Assembly: GCA_021791455.1 (NCBI GenBank)
Contig: JAJYWM010000219.1
Span: forward strand, 1 to 7,307
Length of the DNA: 7,307 nt
Reading direction: 5' to 3'
Source: a bacterium
GTDB lineage: Bacteria; Chloroflexota; Dormibacteria; UBA8260; Bog-877
Below the pieces are notes generated by a model. The model ran no database searches. It was not told where the DNA came from and worked only from the letters and a program-made list of their open reading frames with translations. Below, in pieces: positions 1 to 6,184 of the stretch (position 1 is the stretch's first letter; the number at the start of each line of letters is the position of its first letter). The translations under genes and the position numbers were made by a program.

Positions 1-118
1 CCCCGACCTTCCGGCGCAGGCCGACTTCCTGGCCGCCGCCCGGGTGCAGGAGGTGATCAACGCCGTCGAGCTGTCCCACCGCCGCCACGGCTGGGTTCAG
101 CTCCCCCTGGAGGGCTGA
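1..118 (+). CDS. Gfo/Idh/MocA-family oxidoreductase, C-terminal end only (5'-truncated by window)
   Basis: Only the last 38 codons are present; the first whole codon starts at base 2 and TGA is at 116-118. The peptide contains VQEVINAVE and then SHR..GW. Aligned with the C-terminus of the oxidoreductase at 3897-5054, 17 of 29 residues are identical, including the whole VQEVINAVE stretch. It is therefore very probably a paralogue from the NAD(P)-dependent Gfo/Idh/MocA family, which oxidises or reduces sugars, cyclitols and their derivatives. The stop lies three bases before the next ATG, and the next gene's Shine-Dalgarno (GGAGG, 109-113) lies inside this gene's end, so the two are cotranscribed. 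Substrate and catalytic residues cannot be seen in this fragment. Confidence 0.8.
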   Translation, partial: PDLPAQADFLAAARVQEVINAVELSHRRHGWVQLPLEG

Positions 119-121
119 GCG

Positions 122-1156
122 ATGCCGGAGGACCGTCTGGTGGTGTTCACCACCCCCCTGGAGCCGGAGCTGGTGGAGTGGCTGCGGCGGTCCCATCCCG
201 ACTACACCTTCGATTACCCCGAGGACCTCATCGCCACCCCCCGGTACCCCGGCCACCACCGCATGCCCGAGGCCCAGGGCGAGGAACTGGAACGCTGGCG
301 TGCGCTGCTCTCCCGGGCGGAGGTGATGTTCGACTTTGGGCCACCTGCCCTGCACACCGAGCTGGCCCATCTCCCCAAGCTCCGCTGGATCCAGGCCACC
401 TCGGCGGGGGTGGGACAGTTCGTTCGCCGCGTGGGGCTGGACCAGAGTGCGGAGGTGGTGGTGACCACGGCCCGGGGGGTCCACGGGCGGGCGCTGGGGG
501 AGTTCGCCATCTTCGCCATGATCTACTTCAACCGCGATCTGCCGGAGATCCTCGCCGACCAGCGGCTTCACCAGTGGGCCCGGCGCAGCGGCCGCCTGGT
601 GGCGGGACAGGAGGTGGTCATCGTCGGGCTGGGGAGCATCGGCCGGGAGGTGGCGACCCTGGCCAGGGCCCTGGGGGCGCGAACCACGGGAGTGGTGCGC
701 TCCCTGGACGGCCGGACGGCGGCCTCGTCTGGCGTCGACCGGCTACTCGAGGTGGTGGAGCTGGAGAGCGCCCTGCCTGAGGCCGACTTCCTGGTCCTGG
801 CCATGCCCCACACCGACGAGACCGAGGGGCTCATCTCGGGAGCGCGGCTCTCCCTGCTGCCCCCCTCGGCGGTGCTGGTGAACCTGGCCCGAGGCACCGT
901 GGTGGACGAGGACGCCCTCACCGCAGCGCTCCGGGATGGGAGGCTTCGCGGGGCCGCCCTGGACGTCTTCCGGGAGGAGCCGCTCCCGCCGGGAAGCCCA
1001 TTGTGGGACCTTGCCAATGTCCTGGTCACGCCCCATTCCATGAGCACCGTGGCCGGTGAGAACCAGCTCCTGGCCCAGCTCTTCAGCGAGAACCTGGAGC
1101 GGTACCGGCACGGGGCGGAACTCCTGAACGTGCTGCGCAAGGACCGGCTCTACTGA
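122..1156 (+). CDS. D-2-hydroxyacid dehydrogenase, NAD(P)-dependent
   Basis: This 344-residue protein would reversibly reduce a 2-oxoacid to a D-2-hydroxyacid in the cytoplasm. The N-terminal catalytic lobe carries the family stretch RWIQATSAGVG. The Rossmann lobe has GLGSIG at residues 169-174. The expected catalytic triad is visible: R257 in NLARGTVVDEDAL, E286 in DVFREEPLP and H305 in VTPHS. After the second Rossmann strand there is VVRS (R193) in place of the acidic residue that usually selects NAD, which suggests NADP(H); this is inference. The length suits the short glyoxylate/hydroxypyruvate reductase-like branch, with no ACT regulatory domain. Start ATG 122 follows GGAGG (109-113) at 8 bases. 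The stop overlaps the next ATG in TGATG, implying translational coupling. The exact substrate is unknown; a sugar-acid-derived 2-oxoacid is possible. Confidence 0.93.
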   Translation: MPEDRLVVFTTPLEPELVEWLRRSHPDYTFDYPEDLIATPRYPGHHRMPEAQGEELERWRALLSRAEVMFDFGPPALHTELAHLPKLRWIQATSAGVGQFVRRVGLDQSAEVVVTTARGVHGRALGEFAIFAMIYFNRDLPEILADQRLHQWARRSGRLVAGQEVVIVGLGSIGREVATLARALGARTTGVVRSLDGRTAASSGVDRLLEVVELESALPEADFLVLAMPHTDETEGLISGARLSLLPPSAVLVNLARGTVVDEDALTAALRDGRLRGAALDVFREEPLPPGSPLWDLANVLVTPHSMSTVAGENQLLAQLFSENLERYRHGAELLNVLRKDRLY

Positions 1157-2022
1157 TGCCGCCCGCCGTGGTCCGCACCAACCAGGCGGCGCTGGTCCAG
1201 GTGGGGCTATTGGGAAGGGTCAGCCACCCTCGCCACTCCGGCACCTACGCGGTGGACCGGGACGATCTGCCGGGGATCCTGCCGGGCATGTCCGGGGTGA
1301 CCCCGGACATCCGGGTGGGGTCCCCGGTGTTCGACTTCGCCTGCGACCACGGCGAGGCTGGGGTGTCGGCGGAGGCCGAGGGGGAGGCGGCCAACCTCGC
1401 CTTCCAGGTCCTTGCCTGCCTGGGCAATCCGGTCCAGATGCTCAGCGGGGCGGCGCGGGGCTCCCGGGGAACGGTGGCCGGCAAGCACGCCTACGTGCTG
1501 ATCGACTTCCCCCAGGAGGCTCTGGAGCAGATCCTTCCCGGAGACCGCCTCTTGGTGCGGGCCAGTGGCCAGGGGCTGGCCATCCTGGACGCACCCGAGG
1601 TCGCCTGCAGGAACTGCTCGCCGGACCTTCTCAACCGCCTGGGATTGGAGCTCACTGGTCCGGGGGCCATCTCGGTGGCCGTGGCCGCGGAGCTCACCCC
1701 CGAGGTGATGGGCGCGGGACTGGGGATGGACTGCGAGTGGGCCAACTGCGACGTGATGCTGCATAACCGCGAGACGGTCCGCCGGCTGGGGCTGGAGGGG
1801 CTGAGGGTGGGGGACCTCGTGGGCATGCCCGCCCAAGACCACCGCTTCGGCCGACGCTACGACCCCCGATACACGGCCGTGGGGGTGGTGGTCCACGCCC
1901 TTGGCCCCAGCCCCGGGCACGGGGTCGGGGTGGTCACCCTGCTCAGCGGACCAAGGGGGCTTCTCTCCTACGATGCGGGGCCGGGCCGGAATCTGGTCGA
2001 CCTTCTGGAGCTGGCCCGATGA
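1156..2022 (+). CDS. DUF4438 family protein, first of a tandem pair
   Basis: This 288-residue protein looks like DUF4438, the family of Thermotoga maritima TM1086, which has a known structure but no assigned function (recalled, not searched). Family-like stretches are LACLGNPVQMLSG, RGSRGTVAGKH (GKH at 109-111), GDRLLVRASGQGL, then GLRVGDLVGMPAQDH (D228, H229) and VVVHALGPSPGHGVGVVTLLSG (H247, H255). No signal peptide or membrane segment is seen, so it should be cytoplasmic. Several His and Asp residues in glycine-rich turns could bind metal or substrate (inference). The start overlaps the upstream stop by one base; a weak AAGGA (1139-1143) lies 12 bases ahead, so coupling is likely. Its stop overlaps the next start in ATGA. 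The neighbour is a diverged paralogue, so the two may form a complex. No reaction is assigned. Confidence 0.82.
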   Translation: MPPAVVRTNQAALVQVGLLGRVSHPRHSGTYAVDRDDLPGILPGMSGVTPDIRVGSPVFDFACDHGEAGVSAEAEGEAANLAFQVLACLGNPVQMLSGAARGSRGTVAGKHAYVLIDFPQEALEQILPGDRLLVRASGQGLAILDAPEVACRNCSPDLLNRLGLELTGPGAISVAVAAELTPEVMGAGLGMDCEWANCDVMLHNRETVRRLGLEGLRVGDLVGMPAQDHRFGRRYDPRYTAVGVVVHALGPSPGHGVGVVTLLSGPRGLLSYDAGPGRNLVDLLELAR

Positions 2023-2906
2023 CCGCGGCCTTCCCGCGCCTGGTGCGAACCATGCTGGTGGGGTGGGTGAGCCAGCCGGAGATGGAGTCCTCGCCCTACC
2101 TCACCGACTTAGAGGGCCGAGCCTTCGTGCCGGTGGGCTGCCAGGGCGTCCGGTACAACGTGCGGGTCGGGATGCGCGCCTTCGGTTGGGAGGCGGATCG
2201 GGTCCAGCCCGGGGCGAGCCTCGCCCATCCGGACGCGGCGGCCAACCGTGCCCTGAATCTCTTCGCCTGTGTGGGCAACCGAGTCCGGGTCCGTACCGGG
2301 GCGGCCGCCGGCGCCGAAGGCGTGGTGACCGGAAAGCACGAGGAGTTCCAGCGCTTCCAGGAGATCCTGGTCGACCTCCCCGCGGCTGCCCTGGAGGTGC
2401 TGGCCCCCGGAGACCAGGTGGCGATTGAGGCGATCGGGCGCGGCCTCCGGCCGTGCCCCTCCCCCGCCGTGGTGGCTCACAGCCTGGGGCCCGAGCTCTG
2501 GGCAGCCTGGGCCCCGGAGCCCAGGGGGGTCGGGTTGGAGGTCCGGGTAAGGCTGGAGCTGCCCCCGGAGGCGGTCGGGATGGGGGCCGGGCGGGTGGCT
2601 GCCGCCACCTCCTGGGAGCTGCAGACTCCCCCCTCCCTGCTGGAGGCGATCCCGGAGCTGGCCCAGGCGCGCCTGGGTGACCTGGTTGCGGTCCGGGACT
2701 GGGACGCGGCCTACATCAGCGGATATCGCCCGGGCTCGGTGGTGGTAGGCGTCGTGTCCCACGGTGCCAGCCGTCTGCCGGGGCACGGTCTGGGGTTGAC
2801 CGTCCTCCTCTCCGGCCGCGAGGAGAAGCTCTCCCTCGCCGTGGACCGCGGAGCCAACCTCGCCGACCTGCTCTCCCTGGGGACGCAGGAGGGGCGGAAT
2901 GGCTGA
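2019..2906 (+). CDS. DUF4438 family protein, second of a tandem pair (diverged)
   Basis: This 295-residue protein is a paralogue of the preceding one. Matching blocks in the same order are VRVGMRAFGWEAD, AANRALNLFACVGNRVRV, GVVTGKH (GKH at 105-107), a GDQVAIEAIGRGL loop, LGDLVAVRDWD, and VGVVSHGASRLPGHGLGLTVLLSG (H248, H256). It differs where the first copy has DH: here D227 is followed by W228. It also has a short insertion after GKH (EEFQRFQ), and its middle segment (about residues 145-205) is poorly conserved. It starts in an ATGA overlap, with GGAG (2007-2010) 8 bases upstream, and overlaps the next gene by 8 bases. Such tight coupling suggests roughly equal amounts of both proteins and perhaps a hetero-oligomer (inference). 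It is cytoplasmic and its function is unknown. Confidence 0.78.
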   Translation: MTAAFPRLVRTMLVGWVSQPEMESSPYLTDLEGRAFVPVGCQGVRYNVRVGMRAFGWEADRVQPGASLAHPDAAANRALNLFACVGNRVRVRTGAAAGAEGVVTGKHEEFQRFQEILVDLPAAALEVLAPGDQVAIEAIGRGLRPCPSPAVVAHSLGPELWAAWAPEPRGVGLEVRVRLELPPEAVGMGAGRVAAATSWELQTPPSLLEAIPELAQARLGDLVAVRDWDAAYISGYRPGSVVVGVVSHGASRLPGHGLGLTVLLSGREEKLSLAVDRGANLADLLSLGTQEGRNG

Positions 2907-3891
2907 ACCCCGACCGGTGCGCTGGGCGGTTCTCGGCGCCGCCAACATCTTCAGGGCCAACTTCCTGCCCTCACTGCGGGCCGCCGGCGGCGGTGAGGTG
3001 GTGGTCGTGGGCAGCCGGGACAGCCGGCGAGCCGCCGAGCTGCTGGTGAGCCAGGGGGTGGAGTGCCGGATCGCCGACTACCAGGGGGCGATCGGCATCG
3101 ATGAGGTCGACGCGGTCTACGTGGCCCTACCCAACACGATTCACGTGGAGTGGGCCGGGGCGGCGCTGCGAGCGGGCAAGGCCGTGCTCTGCGAGAAACC
3201 GCTGGGCGTTGACCTGGCCGAGGTGGAGGAGCTGGTGGACCTGGCCCGTGGGGCTCGTGCCCCCCTGTGGGAGGCCTTCGCCTTCCCCTTCCACCGGCAG
3301 TACCTGAGGGCCGAGGAGCTCATATCCGGGGGGGAGATCGGGGAGCTCCGGGAGGTGGTGAGCCACTTCCACTTCCCGGTCCGCCGGCCGGATAACATCC
3401 GCTGGAGCCCGGAGCTGGCTGGAGGGGCGCTCAACGACGTGGGCTGCTACCCGGTCCACCTGGCAGCGCTCCTTTTCCGGCAGGTTCCCGGGCGCGCCCT
3501 GGTGTCCGCCACCGCGGCCGCGTCCGGGGTTGACCTGGAGACCTGTGGTCTCCTCGAGTACGGCGGAGGGCTCCGCCTCCTCTTCAGCAGCGGTCTCTCC
3601 CGGGCGAGGGACACGACCACTCGGCTCGTGGGCACCGAGGGCTCGCTGGAGCTCACCGACCCCTTCCATCCCGGTGCCCATGACACCTTCGAGCTGCGTG
3701 TCGCCGGGCGCCCCGGCAAGAGGGAGCGGTTGATGACTGACGAGCCGACCTTCGCCCCGCTGCTCCGGCACATCCACGCGGTGTTGCGGGAGGGCGCCAG
3801 CCCCCGGCACCTGGCGATCCACGACTCGATTCCCACGGCCCAAGCGCTGGAGTGGGTTCGGGCGGCCGCTTCCAGAGAATCAGGGAGGTGA
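2899..3891 (+). CDS. Gfo/Idh/MocA-family oxidoreductase, xylose/dihydrodiol dehydrogenase-like
   Basis: This 330-residue NAD(P)-dependent oxidoreductase would act on a hydroxyl of a sugar or similar polyol. The N-terminal Rossmann fold has WAVLGAANIF (residues 9-18). S39-R40-D41 after the second strand favours NADP(H), as in glucose-fructose oxidoreductase and D-xylose dehydrogenases. The family EKP motif is at 99-101 with catalytic-type K100. The C-terminal half has GGALNDVGCYPVH, placing D180 and Y184 where this branch keeps its Asp and catalytic Tyr, with H187 nearby. All expected catalytic positions look intact. The start ATG lies inside the end of the preceding gene, 6 bases after a strong AGGAGG (2887-2892). 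The gap to the next gene is 5 bases. The substrate cannot be told from sequence. Confidence 0.92.
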   Translation: MAEPRPVRWAVLGAANIFRANFLPSLRAAGGGEVVVVGSRDSRRAAELLVSQGVECRIADYQGAIGIDEVDAVYVALPNTIHVEWAGAALRAGKAVLCEKPLGVDLAEVEELVDLARGARAPLWEAFAFPFHRQYLRAEELISGGEIGELREVVSHFHFPVRRPDNIRWSPELAGGALNDVGCYPVHLAALLFRQVPGRALVSATAAASGVDLETCGLLEYGGGLRLLFSSGLSRARDTTTRLVGTEGSLELTDPFHPGAHDTFELRVAGRPGKRERLMTDEPTFAPLLRHIHAVLREGASPRHLAIHDSIPTAQALEWVRAAASRESGR

Positions 3892-3896
3892 GGTAG

Positions 3897-5054
3897 ATGG
3901 CGGACGAGCTGAGGGTGGCGGTCATCGGTGCCGGCAGGTGGTCGCAGCGGGCCCACCTGCCTGGCTGGCAAAGGTGCCCGGGAGTAAGGCTGGCCGTGGT
4001 CTGTGACCTCAACCAGGAGCTGGCTCGCGCCGCCGCCGCCCAGTTTGGGGCTGATGGGATCTCCGCCGACTACCGTGAGGTGCTGGCCCGGGATGACATC
4101 GACGTGGTGGACGTCTGCACCCGGGACGAGCACGACCCCCTGGTGTTCGCCTCCCTGGAGGCGGGCAAGCACTGCCTCTCCGAGAAGCCCGTGGCCCACC
4201 GGGCGGAGGATGTCTGGAGAGCGGCGCAGATCGCGCGGCGCCGGGGTCTGAAGACCAAGGTCGGGCTCACCTTCCGCTACGCGCCGGCCATCTCCTACAT
4301 GGCCCATCTGGTGGCCCAGGGATGGTGCGGCCGCCCCTTCGTCTTCAACGGCTACGAGCAGAACAGCCAGTGGCTGGACCCGGACAATCCAGCCGACAAG
4401 CGGCTCCTCTCCGCCCCCGCCGACGACCAGGTGGGCGGCTGGGACCCGGGGGAGGAGGCGATCACCGTCTCCAGCCTCGAGGGCTATGGAGCTCCCATCA
4501 TCGACATCGGGCTGATGCTCACCGGGTCCGCCATCAAGGAGACGGTGGGAGTGCTGCGCAACTTCGTACCGGAGCGCCGCCGCACCAACCTCGACAGCGC
4601 CCGGGAGCCGATCAACCTGGATGACGGCGACGTCTTCATCGCCAAGTTCGCCAACGGGGCTCTGGGGACGATTCAGAGCAGCTACGTCACCGTGGGCAAC
4701 TACCCGGGCGTGGAAGCCCGGCTGTACGGCGACCGCGGGGCCCTGATCTGCCGGATCGTCGAGGAGAACGGCGAGTGGCAGCGCCTCTGGGGGGCCACCG
4801 CCGACCAGGTGGAGTTCCGGCGCCTACCCATCCCCGAGGAGTTCTTCCCGCCCCAGCACGAGACCGGCCACGGCTGGGAGGAGACCTGCTACGGCAACCT
4901 GATCCGCAGCTTCGTGGAGGAGATCACCTCGGGCCGGGACGACAACCAGGGCGACTTCGCCCAGGGGGCGGCGGTGCAGGAGGTGATAAACGCGGTCGAG
5001 GCCTCGCACCGCTCCCGGGCCTGGACGGAGGTTCGGTCCGAGCCCCTCCCATGA
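3897..5054 (+). CDS. Gfo/Idh/MocA-family oxidoreductase with altered active-site motif
   Basis: This 385-residue protein has the family's Rossmann domain: VAVIGAGRW (residues 7-15), an acidic D37 after strand two (VVCDLN, favouring NAD), and SEKPV with K97. The C-terminal domain is longer than in its neighbour and has an unusual acidic and aromatic segment (about 155-195). Where the family normally has D-x-G-x-H, followed three residues later by D, I align G196-Y-G-A-P200 with D203 as the second Asp, so the usual catalytic Asp and His appear replaced. An alternative alignment puts D203 as the first Asp with Met at the His position; either way the His is missing. Its C-terminus closely matches the truncated gene at 1-118. 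GGAGG (3884-3888) sits 8 bases before ATG. It appears to be the last gene of the first operon. Substrate unknown. Confidence 0.88.
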   Translation: MADELRVAVIGAGRWSQRAHLPGWQRCPGVRLAVVCDLNQELARAAAAQFGADGISADYREVLARDDIDVVDVCTRDEHDPLVFASLEAGKHCLSEKPVAHRAEDVWRAAQIARRRGLKTKVGLTFRYAPAISYMAHLVAQGWCGRPFVFNGYEQNSQWLDPDNPADKRLLSAPADDQVGGWDPGEEAITVSSLEGYGAPIIDIGLMLTGSAIKETVGVLRNFVPERRRTNLDSAREPINLDDGDVFIAKFANGALGTIQSSYVTVGNYPGVEARLYGDRGALICRIVEENGEWQRLWGATADQVEFRRLPIPEEFFPPQHETGHGWEETCYGNLIRSFVEEITSGRDDNQGDFAQGAAVQEVINAVEASHRSRAWTEVRSEPLP

Positions 5055-5080
5055 GCCTCGGGCCTGCGCTCCGAGGGGCT
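5041..5080 (+). repeat. Inverted repeats at operon end (possible weak terminator)
   Basis: AGCCCCTC (5041-5048) pairs perfectly with GAGGGGCT (5073-5080). A competing inner pair is CCTCGG (5056-5061) with CCGAGG (5071-5076). The repeats span the stop codon of the preceding oxidoreductase and run into the -35-like TTGACA. No run of T follows, so this is not a standard intrinsic terminator. It may slow or stop transcription, or may be a chance result of high GC. Confidence 0.25.
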
Positions 5081-5109
5081 TGACACCGACGATGATTGTC
5101 GACAATATG
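5080..5109 (+). promoter_or_regulatory. Promoter with overlapping palindromic operator (site 1)
   Basis: TTGACA (5080-5085) is a perfect -35 hexamer. After nine bases comes the perfect 12-base palindrome ATTGTCGACAAT (5095-5106), then ATG. A -10 element is not perfect: GACAAT (15-base spacer) or CAATAT (17-base spacer) are the candidates, and both overlap the palindrome. The same arrangement with the same spacing recurs at 6155-6184. The palindrome has the TTGT..ACAA form common for GntR-type operators, so the GntR regulator encoded at 6182-6949 is the likely binder and would repress by blocking the -10 region. The stretch is AT-rich against its GC-rich surroundings. It would drive the SDR gene. 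Confidence 0.8.
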
Positions 5110-5298
5110 TGGTACACCGTGATTGAGCATCGTCGGCACGCCAGCGCCGCCGCCCGCCCCCAGGGAAGGGTCCGGCGCGCGGCTTCCTTGGGCGTGGGCA
5201 GCTCGGACCCGGCGCTCCGCTCCGGGTGGCAGCTGGGGCGCCCGCCCAGGGTGGACAGCGGCGGTGGCCAACCCCGCCCGAACGGGGAGACGAGCTGA
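5107..5298 (+). CDS. Possible 63-residue leader ORF upstream of the SDR gene
   Basis: An open frame runs from the ATG that abuts operator site 1 to TGA 5296-5298, which overlaps the SDR start codon as TGATG. An in-frame GTG at 5119 is an alternative start. By my count G+C is about 71%, 68% and 89% at codon positions 1, 2 and 3, the order expected of a coding frame in a high-GC genome. The product is basic, rich in Arg, Gly, Pro and Ser, with no recognised domain or membrane segment. No Shine-Dalgarno precedes it, and the ATG may lie upstream of the true transcription start. It could be a leader peptide that couples translation to the SDR, or simply an open frame in a structured 5' leader. Confidence 0.3.
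   Translation: MWYTVIEHRRHASAAARPQGRVRRAASLGVGSSDPALRSGWQLGRPPRVDSGGGQPRPNGETS
5159..5192 (+). promoter_or_regulatory. Strong stem-loop in the SDR leader
   Basis: CCCAGGGAAG (5159-5168) pairs with CTTCCTTGGG (5183-5192) over ten base pairs with one G-U. Above a three-base bulge, CCG (5172-5174) pairs with CGG (5180-5182) around a five-base loop. A second, smaller hairpin follows: ACCCGG (5207-5212) with CCGGGT (5222-5227). No T run follows, so a terminator is not indicated. A role in leader RNA folding is inference. Confidence 0.35.
5272..5289 (+). promoter_or_regulatory. Hairpin covering the SDR ribosome binding site
   Basis: CCCCG (5272-5276) can pair with CGGGG (5283-5287) across a six-base loop. 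The right arm overlaps the GGGGAG Shine-Dalgarno (5284-5289), which lies 8 bases before ATG 5298. If it forms, it would mask the site, and ribosomes translating the leader ORF could open it. The stem is short and may be a GC-content coincidence. Confidence 0.3.
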
Positions 5299-6056
5299 TG
5301 GGTCTGCACGACATCCGCGGCCAGTGGTGCTTCCTCAGCGGCGCCGCAGACGGCCTGGGAAACGCGATCGCCCGGGAGCTGGCGGCACGGGGGATGAACC
5401 TGGTCCTCTTCGACGTGCAGGAGGGCAAGGTGGCCTCGCTGGCTCACGAACTCCTGGCGCTCGGGATCCAGGCGCTTCCGGTGGGGGCAGACCTGGCCGA
5501 TGCCGCCGGCGCCCAGACGGCCGTGGCCCAGGCCGTGCGTCAGGTGGGGGCGCCCCGGGCCCTGATCCACGACGCCGCCGTCCTGACACCGCGCCCGTTC
5601 CGCGAGTGGACCTTCGAGGGCTGGCGCCGGGAGCTGGACATCATCCTGCAGGGGGCCTTCGTCTTGGCCAAGGGGGTCTGGGAGCCGATGATCGCTCAGG
5701 GCCACGGAAGCATCGTCTTCATCTCCTCCGGCTCCGCTCTGCGGGGCTTTCCCCTGGAGTCCGCCTACACCCCGGCCAAGCATGGCCAGGAAGGACTGAT
5801 GAAGGTGCTCAGCATTGAGGGCGCCGAGTTCAACATCGCGGTGAACACCGCGACCACGGGAGCACCGATCGACACTCCCATGTCGTGGGGGCACTACACC
5901 CCGGAGATGCGGGCGCGGATGATCTCACCCAGCCGCCTGGCCCCCGCCTTCGCCTACCTCGCCGCCCTGGATGCGGAGCAGGCCACGGGGCTGCGGTTCG
6001 ACGCCTTCCAGGTGTCTGAGGCCATCAGCCTGCGGACCCAGGCGGCGCGCGCATGA
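5298..6056 (+). CDS. SDR-family NAD(P)-dependent oxidoreductase
   Basis: This 252-residue cytoplasmic short-chain dehydrogenase/reductase would interconvert an alcohol and a ketone. It has the cofactor glycine motif SGAADGLG (residues 14-21), D39 after strand two (LFDV, favouring NAD), S144 in FISSGS, and Y157-x3-K161 (YTPAK). Two positions depart from the classical family: the NNAG motif reads HDAA (91-94), and the catalytic Asn of the usual N-L-x-G reads Ile (I116 in DIILQG). The loop that normally has PG before the substrate lid reads TTGAPIDTPM. Start ATG 5298 is preferred over the in-frame ATG 5226 because GGGGAG (5284-5289) is well placed and the fold begins right after it. It is preceded by operator site 1, and its end overlaps a spurious ATGA. 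Substrate unknown; regulation by the adjacent GntR protein is likely. Confidence 0.92.
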   Translation: MGLHDIRGQWCFLSGAADGLGNAIARELAARGMNLVLFDVQEGKVASLAHELLALGIQALPVGADLADAAGAQTAVAQAVRQVGAPRALIHDAAVLTPRPFREWTFEGWRRELDIILQGAFVLAKGVWEPMIAQGHGSIVFISSGSALRGFPLESAYTPAKHGQEGLMKVLSIEGAEFNIAVNTATTGAPIDTPMSWGHYTPEMRARMISPSRLAPAFAYLAALDAEQATGLRFDAFQVSEAISLRTQAARA

Positions 6057-6154
6057 CGCCGACCGGACCTCCCGGGGACCTCGGCGGTGGCCCTGGGGGG
6101 GACGGCGCTGGGGCACCTCGGGACGGATCCTCATCCGGTCGCCTGCCCGGGGAC

Positions 6155-6184
6155 TTGACAGATAGATGGATTGTCGACAATATG
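6155..6184 (+). promoter_or_regulatory. Promoter with overlapping palindromic operator (site 2), gntR autoregulation
   Basis: TTGACA (6155-6160) is followed, after nine bases, by ATTGTCGACAAT (6170-6181) and ATG (6182-6184). Spacing and 15-base core (ATTGTCGACAATATG) are identical to site 1, while the nine spacer bases differ, so the matched parts look selected. Similarity continues weakly to an in-frame GTG at the same offset (6194 here, 5119 at site 1). A hairpin lies just upstream (GGAT, 6125-6128, with ATCC, 6133-6136). The site lies directly at the start of the GntR gene, typical of autorepression. Confidence 0.8.

Noticed and set aside
178..780. Alternative plus-strand frame of 200 codons
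   Set aside because: It overlaps the hydroxyacid dehydrogenase, and its Gly/Pro/Arg-rich product has no domain.
5041..5080. Intrinsic terminator after the first operon
   Set aside because: The inverted repeats are real but no T run follows, so I list them only as a weak repeat.
5226..5297. Longer SDR start at ATG 5226
   Set aside because: No ribosome site precedes it, the added residues are outside the SDR fold, and ATG 5298 has a good Shine-Dalgarno.
4824..5894. Long minus-strand open frame of about 356 codons
   Set aside because: It is antisense to an oxidoreductase and the SDR, both with clear motifs; its translation is low-complexity and typical of high-GC shadow frames.
6053..6181. 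N-terminal extension of the GntR protein from ATG 6053, overlapping the SDR stop as ATGA
   Set aside because: It would translate through the promoter/operator, is low-complexity Gly/Pro, has third-position GC of only about 65%, and lies outside the normal GntR fold.
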